The notes beneath the pieces were generated by a model. That model was not told where the DNA came from, ran no database searches, and saw only the letters and a program-made list of their open reading frames with translations. A stretch of DNA of 64,000 nucleotides from JARDZU01 sp035462175. Its GTDB lineage: Bacteria; Actinomycetota; Acidimicrobiia; Spongiisociales; ZC4RG35. Every line of letters begins with the position of its first letter. Positions within the stretch are counted from its first letter, which is position 1. The translations under genes were made by a program, and so were the position numbers. The stretch lies in assembly GCA_035462175.1 (NCBI GenBank), contig DATHUP010000020.1, positions 62,001-126,000 on the forward strand, written 5' to 3'. Shown piece after piece: positions 1 to 8,282 of this stretch.

Positions 1-340
1 GCCTGGTCTCCAGATCCTGGGGAAGCTCGATGTCCTCCACCCCCCCGCACTTGATGCACACGAGATGATGATGATGACCGGCCAGCCACTCTGCGATCTC
101 GTACCTGGTGATGCCCTTGCTGCCGTGATGGGGTTGCACCACGCCCGTCTCCTCGAGCACGGCGAGAGTCCGATACACCGTGGAGACAGGAACCTCGCCC
201 GACAGGTTGGCATGCACCTCGGAGGCCGACAAGGGCCCATCGGCACGCTCCAATGTCGCTACCACTTGACGTCGCCCTCCGGTGAAGCGAACACCCGACT
301 CGGCGAGCCGTTCCTCGACCAGTCTCTCCTGGATTGACAC
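1..340 (-). CDS. Zinc/iron uptake regulator, Fur/Zur family (3' end missing)
   Basis: Metal-sensing transcription repressor of the Fur superfamily; the C-terminus runs off the left edge. About 113 residues are visible from a GTG start at 340. They hold the winged-helix part (around residues 15-70, including the recognition segment VSTVYRTLAVLEETG) and the start of the metal-binding dimerisation domain, with the family hallmark GHHHHLVCIKCGGVED (four His, then CxxC of the structural zinc site). It is divergent from a TroA/ZnuA-type importer with an operator palindrome between them, so Zur is the more likely specificity, but Fur or Mur cannot be excluded from a fragment. There is little Shine-Dalgarno sequence before the GTG, so the mRNA may be nearly leaderless. 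Confidence 0.88.
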   Translation of the reverse strand, partial: MSIQERLVEERLAESGVRFTGGRRQVVATLERADGPLSASEVHANLSGEVPVSTVYRTLAVLEETGVVQPHHGSKGITRYEIAEWLAGHHHHLVCIKCGGVEDIELPQDLETR

Positions 341-368
341 CGGTCAACTACCCCTTCTACAGTTCTTG

Positions 369-385
369 ATAATGATTCTCATTAT
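369..385. promoter_or_regulatory. Putative Zur/Fur operator palindrome
   Basis: ATAATGATTCTCATTAT is a perfect inverted repeat: 7-bp arms ATAATGA/TCATTAT around TTC. It lies in the 75-bp gap between the divergent regulator and the metal-binding lipoprotein gene. It resembles the AATGATnnTCATT core known for actinobacterial Zur and Fur sites. It could repress both genes. The match is seen in the sequence; binding is inferred. Confidence 0.75.
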
Positions 386-415
386 AGTTCATCCAGCGCC
401 GAGAGCTGAGACTCC

Positions 416-1393
416 ATGACCTCACGTCCCTCGAAACAGCCGGTCCGCATGATTGCAGCGTCGCTGGCCTTGGTGTCGATGCTGGCTGCGTGCGGTAGCG
501 ACGGCCAGCAGGGCGAAGACGGCATCCTGGTGATCGCTACCACCTCGATCCTGGCCGACATCGCCTCGAATGTCGTCGGAGAGAATGGGATCGCCGAGTC
601 CCTCATCCCGATCGGTGGCGACTCCCACGACTTCGCGCCATCGTCGCAGCAGCTTGCTCGACTGGGCCGAGCCGACCTGGTGGTGGCCAACGGGTTGAAT
701 CTCGAGGAGAGCATGGTGGATGTGCTCGACTCCCTGCGAGCGGACGGGGTCGAGGTGATCGAACTTGCGCCCCTGGTCGACCCCATCCCCTTCGTCGAGT
801 CTGAGAACAATGAGGACGACGGGGGGGATGAAGACAACGGCGAGGTCGAAGGGGACGAGCACGGGGCCGCGGACCCGCACTTCTGGAACGACCCGATCCG
901 AGTAGGAGAGGCGGCGCTAGCCCTGGCCGGGTCCCTCGAGGAGTCCAATCCGGGTGGAGGCTGGCTGGCGAGGGCCGAGGCATACGCCGATGAGATGTCT
1001 GCAGTCGACACCACCATTCGCGCTCTGGTCGAGAACGTGCCCGAGAAGTCACGGCGGTTGGTCACCAACCACCAGGCATTCGGCTATTTCGCCAATCGGT
1101 ACGGCTTCGAGCTGATCGGCGTGGTGATTCCGGGTGGTTCGACTCTGGCCGAGCCCAGCTCGGCAGAGCTGGCGGAGCTGGTCGAAGTGATGGAGAGCGA
1201 AGGTGTGCAGGTGATCTTTGCCGAGACCAGTCAGCCGACCACCCTGGCGGATGCCGTGGCCGCCGAGCTGGGAGCCGACATTCAGGTGGTCGAGCTCTTC
1301 ACCGAGTCACTGGGGCCTCCGGGATCCGACGCCGAGACCCTTTCCGCGATGCTCGTCAGCAACGCCGAGAAGATCGCATCCGCCCTCGGCTGA
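416..1393 (+). CDS. Zinc/manganese ABC transporter substrate-binding lipoprotein (ZnuA/TroA family)
   Basis: Extracytoplasmic metal-binding protein of a cluster A-I ABC importer, 325 aa. An N-terminal signal ends in the lipobox SMLAACG, so it should be lipid-anchored. The usual TroA folds follow: the IATTSILADIASNVVG segment near the mature N-terminus, a metal-ligand His in GGDSHDF, a charged loop before DPHFWNDP, and VTNHQAFGYFANRYG with a further His ligand. The loop is rich in Asp/Glu rather than His, unlike classical ZnuA, so zinc versus manganese is unresolved. The permease gene starts 22 nt downstream; no ATPase gene is next to it. The operator at 369-385 suggests control by the divergent Zur/Fur protein. 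Confidence 0.88.
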   Translation: MTSRPSKQPVRMIAASLALVSMLAACGSDGQQGEDGILVIATTSILADIASNVVGENGIAESLIPIGGDSHDFAPSSQQLARLGRADLVVANGLNLEESMVDVLDSLRADGVEVIELAPLVDPIPFVESENNEDDGGDEDNGEVEGDEHGAADPHFWNDPIRVGEAALALAGSLEESNPGGGWLARAEAYADEMSAVDTTIRALVENVPEKSRRLVTNHQAFGYFANRYGFELIGVVIPGGSTLAEPSSAELAELVEVMESEGVQVIFAETSQPTTLADAVAAELGADIQVVELFTESLGPPGSDAETLSAMLVSNAEKIASALG

Positions 1394-1415
1394 TCATGTC
1401 TACCGTCGCGCCGAC

Positions 1416-2261
1416 ATGGATTGGGTGACCGAGCCGTTCCAACTCGCCTTCCAGCAAAGGGCCCTCGTCGGTGGCGTCCTGGCTGCCGTCGCCCTGGCAG
1501 TGGTGGGGACCTGGGTGGTGATCCGGGGCATGACATTCCTGGGGGATGCCTTGGTCCATGGGGTGATTCCCGGGATCGCCCTGGCGGTGATCTTCGACTT
1601 CAACGTGATGGTCGGAGCGATCCTGGCCGCCGTGACGATGATCGGCGGAATCAACCTGGTGCATCGACAAACGAGCTTCTCCGAGGACACCGGAATCGGC
1701 CTGCTCTTCGTAGGCATGCTCGGCTTGGGTGTGATCATGATCTCGAGCACGGACTCCTACACCGGGAACCTCACCAGCATCCTGTTCGGGAACGCGCTCG
1801 GGGTGACGACCGGTGGCCTGGCGATCCTCGCCGGAGTGGCGGTCCTCGTCCTAGGAGTGTCCGTCCTGCTCTACCGCCACTTCCTGGTCCTCTCGTTCAA
1901 TGAGCAAAAGGCGAGGCTTCTCGGCCTCAATCCGACTCTGGCCCATCTCGCCCTCCTCTCGCTGATCACCATCTCGATCGTGGGCTCGTTCCAAACCGTG
2001 GGCACACTCCTGGTCTTCGGTCTCCTGGTCGGCCCGGCGGCCACGGCCGCCCTCCTGGTGAGGCGGGTGCCGTCGATGATGGTGACCGCAGCCTCGATCG
2101 GCATCGTCTCGGTCGTCCTCGGCCTCGTGGTCAGCTACTACGCCAACACCTCCGGCTCGGCGACCATGGCGGTGATTCCCATAGTGTTCTTCTTCGCCGT
2201 GCTGGCAGTAAAGACGCTGCGGCGCCCTCCCGGCGCCGTGCCTCGTGCCGGATCGAGCTGA
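1416..2261 (+). CDS. Metal ABC transporter permease (ZnuB/MntB, ABC-3 family)
   Basis: Polytopic inner-membrane permease that should pair with the upstream binding lipoprotein. From ATG 1416 it is 281 aa with about eight hydrophobic helices. Family features include VIRGMTFLGDALVHGVIPGIALA near the N-terminus (the segment that contacts the ATPase in this family) and a later VGSFQTVGTLLVFGLLVGPAATA stretch. An upstream in-frame start at 1218 would overlap the binding-protein gene by 176 nt and encode low-complexity Pro/Arg-rich sequence, so ATG 1416 is preferred. The usual znuC-type ATPase gene is absent between or just after these two genes. Confidence 0.88.
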   Translation: MDWVTEPFQLAFQQRALVGGVLAAVALAVVGTWVVIRGMTFLGDALVHGVIPGIALAVIFDFNVMVGAILAAVTMIGGINLVHRQTSFSEDTGIGLLFVGMLGLGVIMISSTDSYTGNLTSILFGNALGVTTGGLAILAGVAVLVLGVSVLLYRHFLVLSFNEQKARLLGLNPTLAHLALLSLITISIVGSFQTVGTLLVFGLLVGPAATAALLVRRVPSMMVTAASIGIVSVVLGLVVSYYANTSGSATMAVIPIVFFFAVLAVKTLRRPPGAVPRAGSS

Positions 2262-2269
2262 GCCGAGGC

Positions 2270-2980
2270 TCACTCCCCCCAGGTCTCACCCGGCTCGAGT
2301 TTCACCACGCGGGCCGAGGTGTGCTCCTGGAGCTCATCCGGGGTCCCGGCGAGGATGGGGAAAGTCCCATAGTGGACCGGGATCACCGTAGAGACCCCGA
2401 CCATGTCTGCCGCTCTCCCCGCGTCACCGGGCCCCATCGTGTAGTGACCCCCGATGGGCAGCACCGCGATCTCCGGTTTGAAGCGCTCTCCGATCAGCGC
2501 CATGTCCCCGAACACGTCGGTGTCCCCTGATTGGTAGACGACGGTCCCATCTTCGAAGGCGATGACCCAACCCCAGCAGCCGAGTTCACGAGTGACCTGG
2601 TCGACCCCTGATCCCAGCGTCGCACCTCCGGTGTGGTCGGCATGCACCATGGTGAATCGGACCCCGTCCACCTCCACCGTGCCCCCATTGTTCATCCCGA
2701 TCGACTCGATGCCGCGGGCACCCAACCAGACGCTGAGCTCGTGAGAGCCGATCACAGTCGCCCCGTCGACCCCGGCCAGCTCGACGAGATCGGCACAATC
2801 GTCGCCCACGTGGTCGAAGTGGCAATGCGTGGGCGCAACCACGCTCACCTTCTCCGGTGTGCGGAAGGCCTCGGCGTAGTTGGGAGCCCCGGACCACCGA
2901 TCGACCCAGACCCACACGTCGGCCGGCGAGCGATAGAGGACCCCGCCGTGCCCGAGCCGGGTGATCCGAAGATCGGTCAT
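2270..2980 (-). CDS. Metallo-beta-lactamase-fold hydrolase, UPF0173/UlaG-like
   Basis: Cytoplasmic MBL-fold metal-dependent hydrolase of 236 aa; the physiological substrate is not evident. Metal-binding motifs are THCHFDHVGD near residue 55, HADHTGG near residue 112, the Asp in YQSGDTDVFGD, and a C-terminal VHYGTF, the pattern of UPF0173/L-ascorbate-6-phosphate-lactonase-like proteins. The start is ATG 2980, giving MTDLRITRLGHGG with the expected first strand. The reading frame stays open further upstream, but that part overlaps the next gene out of frame. It lies 65 nt downstream of the LLM oxidoreductase gene and may be co-transcribed with it. Confidence 0.85.
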   Translation of the reverse strand: MTDLRITRLGHGGVLYRSPADVWVWVDRWSGAPNYAEAFRTPEKVSVVAPTHCHFDHVGDDCADLVELAGVDGATVIGSHELSVWLGARGIESIGMNNGGTVEVDGVRFTMVHADHTGGATLGSGVDQVTRELGCWGWVIAFEDGTVVYQSGDTDVFGDMALIGERFKPEIAVLPIGGHYTMGPGDAGRAADMVGVSTVIPVHYGTFPILAGTPDELQEHTSARVVKLEPGETWGE

Positions 2981-3045
2981 CGTGTGCCTCCTTTGCCGAC
3001 GGTCCGAGGCTCCCTCGGGCTCTCTCTCCTCGGTCCGAACCGTAC

Positions 3046-3942
3046 TCAACGAAGCAAGGAGAGGACCTCGGCCAGATTCTCCACGGACCGGGCGTCGATC
3101 GGGTCGAGCACGGCCTGGACGTGCCCGACGCCGGCCTCGGCGAAACCGGCGAGCGACTCGGCCATCTTCGATCTCGAGCCTGTGATCGGCGGCGCCTCGG
3201 GGCGCTCCCCGCTGCCTACGATGCGTCCAGCCCCGCGCTCGAACTGGATATACACCGCCACGGTGCGCTCGAGAGTTGCCGGATCGCGCCCTACTTCGGC
3301 ACAGACCGCATCGACGAGCTCGTTCAACGGAGCCAGACCGGCAGGGCTGTTCTCGAACCCGGTGAACCAGCTGTTCCACATATCGACGTGGGGCACGGCG
3401 ATCCTCAACATGCGAGGGCCGTTGGAACCGATCATGAGTGGCATGCCGGTCCGGGCCGCGGGTAGCAGCTCGAGCTCGTGGTGGCGGTAGAAGCGGCCGT
3501 CGAAGGAGTCGATCGAGCCTTCCCTGATCAGGGTCCGGATGATGGTGAACGCCTCTTCGAACCTCGACACACGCCGGTCGTAGGGGAACCCGAACGCCTC
3601 GTACTCGGCCTTGTTCCAACCCGCCCCCAGCCCGAGGACGAGACGGCCGCCGCTTATCTCGTCCACAGTTGCCGCCTTCTTGGCGATCATCGCCGGGTTG
3701 TGGAACGAGGTTGCGGCCACGAGTGGCCCGAGCAGCACCCGCTCCGTCGCCTCGCCCAGCGCCGCCAGGATCGACCAGGCCTCCCACGGGCCCCGCACCC
3801 CGGTGACCGGATCGCTGAAGAGAAGGTGGTCGCCCACCCACACCGAGTCGAAACCTGCCTGCTCGGCGGTGCGGGCGATGTCGCGCACCTCGGCCCAGGG
3901 CACCTCCCGCTCGACTTCGGGAAGCTGTATGCCAACCTTCAT
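3046..3942 (-). CDS. LLM-class F420-dependent oxidoreductase
   Basis: Luciferase-like TIM-barrel flavin/F420 oxidoreductase, about 298 aa from ATG 3942 (MKVGIQLPE). Two slightly longer starts at 3954 and 3963 are possible. Family features include VWVGDHLLFSD near residue 35, the LGLGAGWNKAEYEAFG segment near residue 105, and a C-terminal region with AGVGHVQAVLDP. In actinobacteria this group usually uses F420 rather than FMN; cofG and cofH occur in the same window, which fits. The substrate is unknown. It is divergent from glpD with essentially no intergenic space, and upstream of the MBL hydrolase on the same strand. Confidence 0.82.
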   Translation of the reverse strand: MKVGIQLPEVEREVPWAEVRDIARTAEQAGFDSVWVGDHLLFSDPVTGVRGPWEAWSILAALGEATERVLLGPLVAATSFHNPAMIAKKAATVDEISGGRLVLGLGAGWNKAEYEAFGFPYDRRVSRFEEAFTIIRTLIREGSIDSFDGRFYRHHELELLPAARTGMPLMIGSNGPRMLRIAVPHVDMWNSWFTGFENSPAGLAPLNELVDAVCAEVGRDPATLERTVAVYIQFERGAGRIVGSGERPEAPPITGSRSKMAESLAGFAEAGVGHVQAVLDPIDARSVENLAEVLSLLR

Positions 3943-3961
3943 CGGAAACGTCATCGGTGTC

Positions 3962-5668
3962 ATGGTACGGATCCCCGAAGCGAGCTCATCCCGACTCAAC
4001 CCGGCCCAGCGACGGGAGCATCTCCGCCGGATGGCCGGCGGCTCGTTCGACATCGTGGTCATCGGAGGCGGAGTCACCGGGTGCGGGGTGGCCCTCGACG
4101 CAGCCACACGCGGACTGTCTGTGGCGCTGGTGGAGCAGCGGGACTATGCCTCGGGCACGTCGAGTCGCTCCAGCAAGCTCTTACACGGCGGGCTTCGCTA
4201 TCTGGAGCAGCGGAGGTTCTCCCTGGTGCGCGAGGCTCTCGCCGAGCGCAATCTCATGCTCAACCATCTCTGCCCCCATCTGGCCTCCCCCGTCTCGTTC
4301 CTCTACCCGCTCAGGCATCGGGTCTGGGAGCGCCTCTATGTGGGCAGCGGCGTGATGCTCTACCAGATGTTGGCCGCGCTGGCGCACAGCCCGCTCCCCC
4401 GCCCGGCTCATCTGGGCAGGAGATCGGCGCTGGAGATGGCCCCGGCCCTGGACGAGAGATCATTGATCGGGGCGGTCAGGTACTGGGATGCCCTGGTCGA
4501 CGACGCCCGTCACACCATGATGCTGGCTCGGACGGCCGTCGCCCACGGCGCGAGGATGGCGACTGGGGTGAGAGCGACCGCGATGACGTTCGAGAAGGGG
4601 CGCGTCTCCGGAATCGAGGCACGCGACCTGGAGAGCGGTGGTGAGCTCCGGATCCGGGGACGCAAGACGATCAACGCCACCGGGGTGTGGAGCGATGACG
4701 TCCAGGCGATGGCCGGCGACCGTGGACTCGACGTAGCGGCGTCGAAAGGAATCCACATCGTCGTCCCCCGGGATCGAATCCGGGCCGAGAGCGGTGTCAT
4801 CCTGCGCACGGAGAGGAGCGTGCTCTTCGTCATCCCATGGGGGCGACATTGGATCCTGGGGACGACCGACACGCCCTGGGAGCTGAGGAGGGCCCATCCG
4901 GCGGCAAGTCGCACCGATATCGAATACCTCCTGAGTCGGGTCAACACGGTCCTGGCCGACCCTCTCACCACCTCCGACGTGGTCGGGGTGTATGCCGGGC
5001 TTCGCCCCCTCCTGATCGGGGAGTCCGACGACACTAGCAAACTGAGCCGGGAGCATGCCGTGCTCGAATCGGACACCGGGCTCATCAGCGTGGCCGGAGG
5101 CAAGTACACCACCTATCGGATCATGGCCCGCGACGCGGTGGACGCGGCGGTGTCGGACTTCGCCTCGACAGTCCCCGCCTCGCACACCGAGCAGATCCAG
5201 CTGGTGGGAGCAAACGGCTTCGCCAGGATGATGGAGAATTCCTCGCAGATCGGGTTGCCCGAGCCCGAGCGTCTGCTCCGGAGATACGGATCGGAGGTGG
5301 GTCGTCTCGCCGAGCTGGTGCGATCCGACCCGTCGATGGGCGAGACGCTGGTCGACGGGGCGCCCTATCTCCGCGCCGAGATCGACCTGGCTGCACGTGA
5401 CGAGGGGGCGATGCACCTGGACGACATCCTGACCCGTCGCACTCGGATCTCGATCGAGACCGAAGACCGCGGCATCGAGGCTGCCACCGAGGCAGCCGTC
5501 ATCGTGGCGCCGATCCTCGGATGGGATGCTCCCGCCGTCGAACGCGAGATCACCCATTATCGGGCCAGGGTCGACGCCGAGCGTGACTCACAGGCACAGC
5601 CCGACGACAGCACCGCCGATGCGGCGCGGATGGGCGCCCCGGACGTCAGGACCGGTCGCAGTGAGTGA
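3962..5668 (+). CDS. glpD: Glycerol-3-phosphate dehydrogenase, FAD-dependent
   Basis: Oxidises sn-glycerol-3-phosphate to dihydroxyacetone phosphate and passes electrons to the quinone pool at the membrane. 568 aa, the normal GlpD size. The FAD-binding Rossmann motif IVVIGGGVTGCGVALDAA is at residues 31-48, followed by SRSSKLLHGGLRYLEQ typical of GlpD/GlpA, the WGRHWILGTTDTPW segment, and a C-terminal DAO_C domain (helical, after GGKYTTYRIMARDA). ATG 3962 is chosen because the open frame further upstream only mirrors the antisense gene. No glycerol kinase or facilitator gene is adjacent, so it may serve lipid-derived glycerol-3-phosphate. Confidence 0.93.
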   Translation: MVRIPEASSSRLNPAQRREHLRRMAGGSFDIVVIGGGVTGCGVALDAATRGLSVALVEQRDYASGTSSRSSKLLHGGLRYLEQRRFSLVREALAERNLMLNHLCPHLASPVSFLYPLRHRVWERLYVGSGVMLYQMLAALAHSPLPRPAHLGRRSALEMAPALDERSLIGAVRYWDALVDDARHTMMLARTAVAHGARMATGVRATAMTFEKGRVSGIEARDLESGGELRIRGRKTINATGVWSDDVQAMAGDRGLDVAASKGIHIVVPRDRIRAESGVILRTERSVLFVIPWGRHWILGTTDTPWELRRAHPAASRTDIEYLLSRVNTVLADPLTTSDVVGVYAGLRPLLIGESDDTSKLSREHAVLESDTGLISVAGGKYTTYRIMARDAVDAAVSDFASTVPASHTEQIQLVGANGFARMMENSSQIGLPEPERLLRRYGSEVGRLAELVRSDPSMGETLVDGAPYLRAEIDLAARDEGAMHLDDILTRRTRISIETEDRGIEAATEAAVIVAPILGWDAPAVEREITHYRARVDAERDSQAQPDDSTADAARMGAPDVRTGRSE

Positions 5669-5701
5669 TCAGGTAGGTATCGATCGGGGCTGCCGGCCGT
5701 C

Positions 5702-6976
5702 CTACGAGACCGGGGCCAGCTCGGCGTCGGTGGGCAGGGCGGCCCGGTCGAAGTTGCTCACGGCATTCCAGAGGATCCAGCCCACCCCGTGATCCTCCGC
5801 CGCCTGGATCGACCGTCGGATCTCCTCGTTGGTCCACCAGAACGCCTGTAGCCAGGGGCGCAGGACCACGCCCGGCTCGATCCGCCTCATAGCGTCCTCG
5901 ATGGCGTCCGAGGTGACGTCGTAAGGGTGATCGTTCGGGTCGTCGAAGCCAAGCCATCCCGGCGAGTAGTGGCTGGGATAGATCATCGGGCTGAACGCAT
6001 CGAGATGGCGAGACATCTGCTCGGGACGCTGCCCGATCCCTTGGTCGTTGCCGGCCGAGACAATGATCCCGAAAACGTCGGCACTGACCGCACAACCTTT
6101 CGCCCTGACTCTCGAGCTGGCGGCGTGGACGAAGGCCTCGATGACCGACACCCGGTCCTCCTCGGCCATCTCCAATTGGCCGCTCGATTGGGCCGCCGCC
6201 TCTGACGGGAATCGGATGTAGTCGAACTGCACCTCGTCGAAGCCCAGATCACACGCCTCCTCGGCCAGGGCGATCGGGTACTCCCAACCTTCGGTCGCAG
6301 TGGGGTCGATCCACCCGCCCTCGAAGGCGATCTCGGGACGGGCCTCGGCCCAGAAATCGTCCTCGAAAGTGACGATCCGGGTGATGGTGTAGAGACCCGC
6401 CGCCTCGGCCTGTGCCGTCCGCTCCCGAGGGTCGTAGGCATCGACCGCCGCCCCGGACTCGTTGGCCAGAGCAACCTCGGTCTCGTAGAAGACACGGCCC
6501 CCTTCCTGTTTGGTGTCGAAGACGAGAGCATTCACCGCGGTGGTCTCGGCCAGGTCGAGGATTTCGGCGAAATGCTCGTCGTCGCCGGCGGCCATACCGC
6601 CTACCCGTAGCCCGCGGATCCGAATTGGCTCGATACTCAGCTCGACGAAGCCCTGGGAGCCATCCCATGCCATCTCGGTCCCGACCCAGGCCGGCTTGTG
6701 GACGCTGATGGGCCCCGGGGTGGGGACCATCAGGTCGAACCAGCCATCGGCTGCACTGGTCGTCTTCTCCCCGCCCACGGTCACCGTCGCCGCCGGCACC
6801 GGGTCGCCATCGACGCTCGACACCTTGCCCACGAGTTGGATCGGGGGAACAGTCTCCTCGGTCGACGACTGATCGCCCGGGTCGCCCCGATCGGATGGGA
6901 CTCGCTCCCCGCCTTCGACCCCGAGTGTGCATCCCCCCAGGAAGAGGAAGATGGCCAGCAGGGCCGGAGACCTCAT
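5702..6976 (-). CDS. Putative glycoside-hydrolase-like lipoprotein (DUF4015 family)
   Basis: Predicted lipoprotein of 424 aa: MRSPALLAIFLFLGGC is a signal with a Cys lipobox. Residues about 45-105 form a carboxypeptidase-regulatory-like beta-sandwich (VGKVSSVDGDPVPAATVTV). The rest is a TIM-barrel of the putative glycosyl hydrolase family with the signature FDEVQFDYIRFPSE and later DVFGIIVSAGNDQGIGQ. Enzymatic activity has not been generally shown for this family, so the polysaccharide target is unknown. The gene is convergent with glpD, with a 33-nt gap between their stop codons. Confidence 0.8.
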   Translation of the reverse strand: MRSPALLAIFLFLGGCTLGVEGGERVPSDRGDPGDQSSTEETVPPIQLVGKVSSVDGDPVPAATVTVGGEKTTSAADGWFDLMVPTPGPISVHKPAWVGTEMAWDGSQGFVELSIEPIRIRGLRVGGMAAGDDEHFAEILDLAETTAVNALVFDTKQEGGRVFYETEVALANESGAAVDAYDPRERTAQAEAAGLYTITRIVTFEDDFWAEARPEIAFEGGWIDPTATEGWEYPIALAEEACDLGFDEVQFDYIRFPSEAAAQSSGQLEMAEEDRVSVIEAFVHAASSRVRAKGCAVSADVFGIIVSAGNDQGIGQRPEQMSRHLDAFSPMIYPSHYSPGWLGFDDPNDHPYDVTSDAIEDAMRRIEPGVVLRPWLQAFWWTNEEIRRSIQAAEDHGVGWILWNAVSNFDRAALPTDAELAPVS

Positions 6977-6989
6977 CTGTGGCCCAAGG

Positions 6990-7445
6990 TCAGGTGCCGA
7001 GCCGCAGGACCATCGCCGTTATGGCGAAGAGCACGAGCAGGGTGTCGGCCGTGCCGAAGGCAGCGATCCTGGCTGCGGATCCCCTGATCGCGGACTTGTC
7101 GCCCGACTCGATCGCCTGAGCCGCACGCTCGGATCCCGGACCGAACACGAAGATCCCGAGCAAGGCCCCCACGATGATCACCCCGAATCCGATGGTCACG
7201 AAGAGATCGTCGAAGCCGTACACCTCACTGTCCACCACCATCCAGATGCCGGTGGCGAGGATGAGCAAAGAGGCGGGCATGTAGAGCCGCGACGAGAGCC
7301 TGCCCGCCACCCGGTACCAGCCTGCCGCCGCCTCGGGGCTTTGCCCTGCGGCCATGGACGGCGCAAGTGCCTGGACGATGTTCGCCCCGAACCAGGTTGC
7401 CGCTCCGGCGATGTGCAGAACCAGCAGGATGTCTCGCAGCTCCAT
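6990..7445 (-). CDS. Integral membrane protein, DUF2269/CopD-like
   Basis: 151-aa protein with four predicted membrane helices: residues about 5-25, 55-75, 85-105 and 130-150. The N-terminal LLVLHIAGAATWFGANIV and the short soluble loops resemble the DUF2269 and copper-resistance D-like small membrane proteins, some of which bind haem through a helix-1 His. Function unknown. Its stop lies 13 nt before the start of the downstream DUF4015 lipoprotein gene on the same strand, so the two are probably one transcript. Confidence 0.65.
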   Translation of the reverse strand: MELRDILLVLHIAGAATWFGANIVQALAPSMAAGQSPEAAAGWYRVAGRLSSRLYMPASLLILATGIWMVVDSEVYGFDDLFVTIGFGVIIVGALLGIFVFGPGSERAAQAIESGDKSAIRGSAARIAAFGTADTLLVLFAITAMVLRLGT

Positions 7446-7468
7446 CGACGACTCCGATCTCTCGATGG

Positions 7469-7897
7469 GTGAAAACCTACCTGGCCGACGATGCTCTCAG
7501 CGCGCATACCATCGCCAGCCAGTTGACCGGCACATCACAAGGGATCGGCTGTCGTGACGCAGCCCTGTCCACCATCCTCCTGCTCGGATTCGGGATCGTC
7601 TTCTTCGCGGCGGGGCTCACGCTGATCAATCGCGACCAATGCACCGGAGTCTGCGAGATCATCGGGCTGACCCTCCTCTACGCGGGGGGGCCGATTTCGG
7701 CGCTCATCGGCATCGCCAGCGAGTCTGTCATCGTCGCCTGGCCGTTGGATCTCACCTTGTGGGTGGTACTCGGGTTCGCGGTGGCCCGCCTCGCCGCAAG
7801 CAGGGACACTCGGCCCTGGGGGCTCCTGGTGGTCCTGGTCGGCTTGTCCCTGGCCTATGGACTAGTCCTCTCGCAGATAGTTGAATTGGCCGTGTAG
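7469..7897 (+). CDS. Small membrane protein of unknown function
   Basis: About 142 aa from GTG 7469; TTG 7523 is an alternative and an earlier ATG at 7367 would overlap the divergent gene. Four hydrophobic segments are visible (starting around LSTILLLGFGIVFFAAGLTL), separated by short loops, one with two Cys (DQCTGVCE). No family was recognised. The next gene follows 31 nt downstream on the same strand. Confidence 0.5.
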   Translation: MKTYLADDALSAHTIASQLTGTSQGIGCRDAALSTILLLGFGIVFFAAGLTLINRDQCTGVCEIIGLTLLYAGGPISALIGIASESVIVAWPLDLTLWVVLGFAVARLAASRDTRPWGLLVVLVGLSLAYGLVLSQIVELAV

Positions 7898-7928
7898 TTC
7901 GGGCGCCTTCCTCCTACTGTCAGCCTCG

Positions 7929-8282
7929 ATGGTCCACACCCGACGGGTCCGCAATCTCACGCTCGCTGCCGCCGCCCTCTTCCTCGCCGCCGCCTCTTTC
8001 GGAGGCACTGCCCTGTTCCAGGCGGACCGACCCGGCGCGGATCTGGCCCCGGTCGGGGACGCCGCAGAGTTGATCCAGATCCTTCAGGGCAACCAAACAG
8101 TCCTCTGGACCTCACTGTCGGGTGGTGTGGTCACCTCGTACCGGTTGCAGGGTTGGGCCAGCACCGTCGACGGAAACGAGTTGGGTGGCGCGGTGATCAT
8201 CGAGCGGCCGCAGGATGGAACGGCGGGCGTCATCGATTTCGGTGAGAAGCCGAAGACGGTCACCTTCGAGGTCTCCGACTAG
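7929..8282 (+). CDS. Hypothetical exported protein
   Basis: 117 aa from ATG 7929 (MVHTRRVRN). A basic N-terminus and a hydrophobic stretch (LTLAAAALFLAAASFGG) indicate a signal peptide or membrane anchor; the remaining about 90 residues look like a small beta-rich extracytoplasmic domain. No family recognised. Its stop overlaps the end of the convergent M16 protease gene by 4 nt. Confidence 0.55.
   Translation: MVHTRRVRNLTLAAAALFLAAASFGGTALFQADRPGADLAPVGDAAELIQILQGNQTVLWTSLSGGVVTSYRLQGWASTVDGNELGGAVIIERPQDGTAGVIDFGEKPKTVTFEVSD

Noticed and set aside
58..80. GAT-repeat at the left edge
   Set aside because: It is the reverse complement of the four His codons of the Zur/Fur metal motif.
2270..3841. 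A 523-codon frame that would fuse the MBL hydrolase with sequence over the LLM gene
   Set aside because: The extra N-terminal part is Arg/Gly-rich and lies out of frame over the well-conserved LLM oxidoreductase; the normal MBL start is ATG 2980.
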